Shown here piece by piece: positions 63,775 through 64,000 of a stretch of DNA of 64,000 nt; position 1 is the stretch's first letter, and every line of letters starts with the position of its first letter. The translations under genes and the position numbers were made by a program. Origin of the DNA: Terripilifer sp031921685 (GTDB lineage: Bacteria; Pseudomonadota; Alphaproteobacteria; Rhizobiales; Beijerinckiaceae); assembly GCF_031921685.1 (NCBI RefSeq), contig NZ_JAPDHU010000003.1, forward strand, positions 372,001-436,000, written 5' to 3'. Below the pieces are notes generated by a model. It saw only the letters and a program-made list of their open reading frames with translations, had not been told where the DNA came from and made no database searches.

Positions 63775-64000
63775 TCACACACCCGTATGAATGATGCCGG
63801 GCCGCGCCTGCAAATCTTCCGCCTTGGCCTTGGCGAAAGGTTTATCGGCCGGCAGAATGAAGGAAGCCGAACGCACCCGATGGGTTTCCGCCTTCAGTCC
63901 ACGCGGTTCATTGCCCTTGGCCAATCCAACGGCGGCTTTCTTCAACAGGCTGCGCGCCATGATGATGGCGTTGTCGGTCGACACCAGATTTTCTTTCGTG
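63775..64000 (-). CDS. Probable Rieske aromatic ring-hydroxylating oxygenase alpha subunit, C-terminus (cut by window edge)
   Basis: The frame is open to the right edge, so the start lies beyond the window. Only about 75 C-terminal residues are visible: TKENLVSTDNAIIMARSLLK, then an RVRSASFILPAD stretch and a final ARPGIIHTGV. This order (ENL.STDNAIIMAR, then VRSAS.ILP) resembles the C-terminus of phthalate 4,5-dioxygenase-type oxygenase subunits, where it follows the catalytic domain. The Rieske centre and iron ligands are outside the window, so the assignment rests on the tail only. It overlaps the dehydrogenase start region. Confidence 0.6.
   Translation of the reverse strand, partial: TKENLVSTDNAIIMARSLLKKAAVGLAKGNEPRGLKAETHRVRSASFILPADKPFAKAKAEDLQARPGIIHTGV

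Overview
The window is GC-rich, tightly packed chromosomal DNA that reads as an alphaproteobacterium of the Hyphomicrobiales (Rhizobiales) type. Evidence for this is a separate Rieske/cytochrome b/cytochrome c1 operon, leuC and leuD in the same neighbourhood but not adjacent, oxygen-dependent HemF, an L25 protein with a long Ala-rich tail followed by pth, a Tim44-like protein, DUF1223 and TPM/LemA genes, and a very large set of Bug/TctC-type periplasmic binding proteins (seven here). I cannot name the genus from the sequence alone. No rRNA, tRNA, CRISPR array, transposase or integrase was seen.

Layout. 1-2394: molybdenum hydroxylase maturation (XdhC-like, molybdopterin-binding protein, MocA-like nucleotidyltransferase). 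2412-7472: a palindromic repeat, an FkbM methyltransferase, methionine aminopeptidase overlapping radC, and an MHYT-GGDEF-EAL signalling protein. 7606-13229: an AT-richer accessory block with a hexapeptide carbonic-anhydrase-like protein, a crotonase, an NTF2-like protein, a frameshifted acyl-CoA ligase with a carrier-like tail, a divergent LysR regulator and a Bug binding protein. 13241-22247: sfsA, another Bug protein, leuC, a small membrane protein, a zincin metallopeptidase, two copies of an inverted-repeat element, a NitT/TauT-type ABC importer, leuD. 22433-31213: P450, RidA-like protein, lytic transglycosylase, DUF1223, the TPM-TPM-LemA operon, a Zur-box-preceded TonB receptor, and GtrA. 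31214-38433: hemF, trmL, the cytochrome bc1 operon, glnS and a metallophosphoesterase. 38430-50727: a conserved membrane protein of unknown role, a fused 5-oxoprolinase, Bug proteins, an FMN reductase, a Tim44-like protein, a 27-residue membrane micro-ORF, rplY-pth, a class II aldolase and LysR. 50831-53456: an IorAB-type molybdenum hydroxylase. 53495-64000: a one-strand catabolic cluster: UbiD decarboxylase, LLM flavin oxidoreductase, alpha/beta hydrolase, three tandem Bug proteins, TctA, TctB, a zinc alcohol dehydrogenase and the C-terminus of a probable Rieske ring-hydroxylating oxygenase.

How the genes fit together. The first three genes supply and load molybdenum cofactor of the kind the IorAB enzyme needs. 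The 53-64 kb cluster reads as uptake plus breakdown of an aromatic or other organic acid: ring hydroxylation, dehydrogenation, ester hydrolysis and decarboxylation, fed by one TTT transporter with three binding proteins. The 7.6-13.2 kb block resembles the ligase/crotonase/hexapeptide trio of carnitine-type (CaiC/D/E) CoA metabolism. The strongest regulatory signal is a pair of Zur-like palindromes before the TonB receptor, which points to zinc uptake across the outer membrane.
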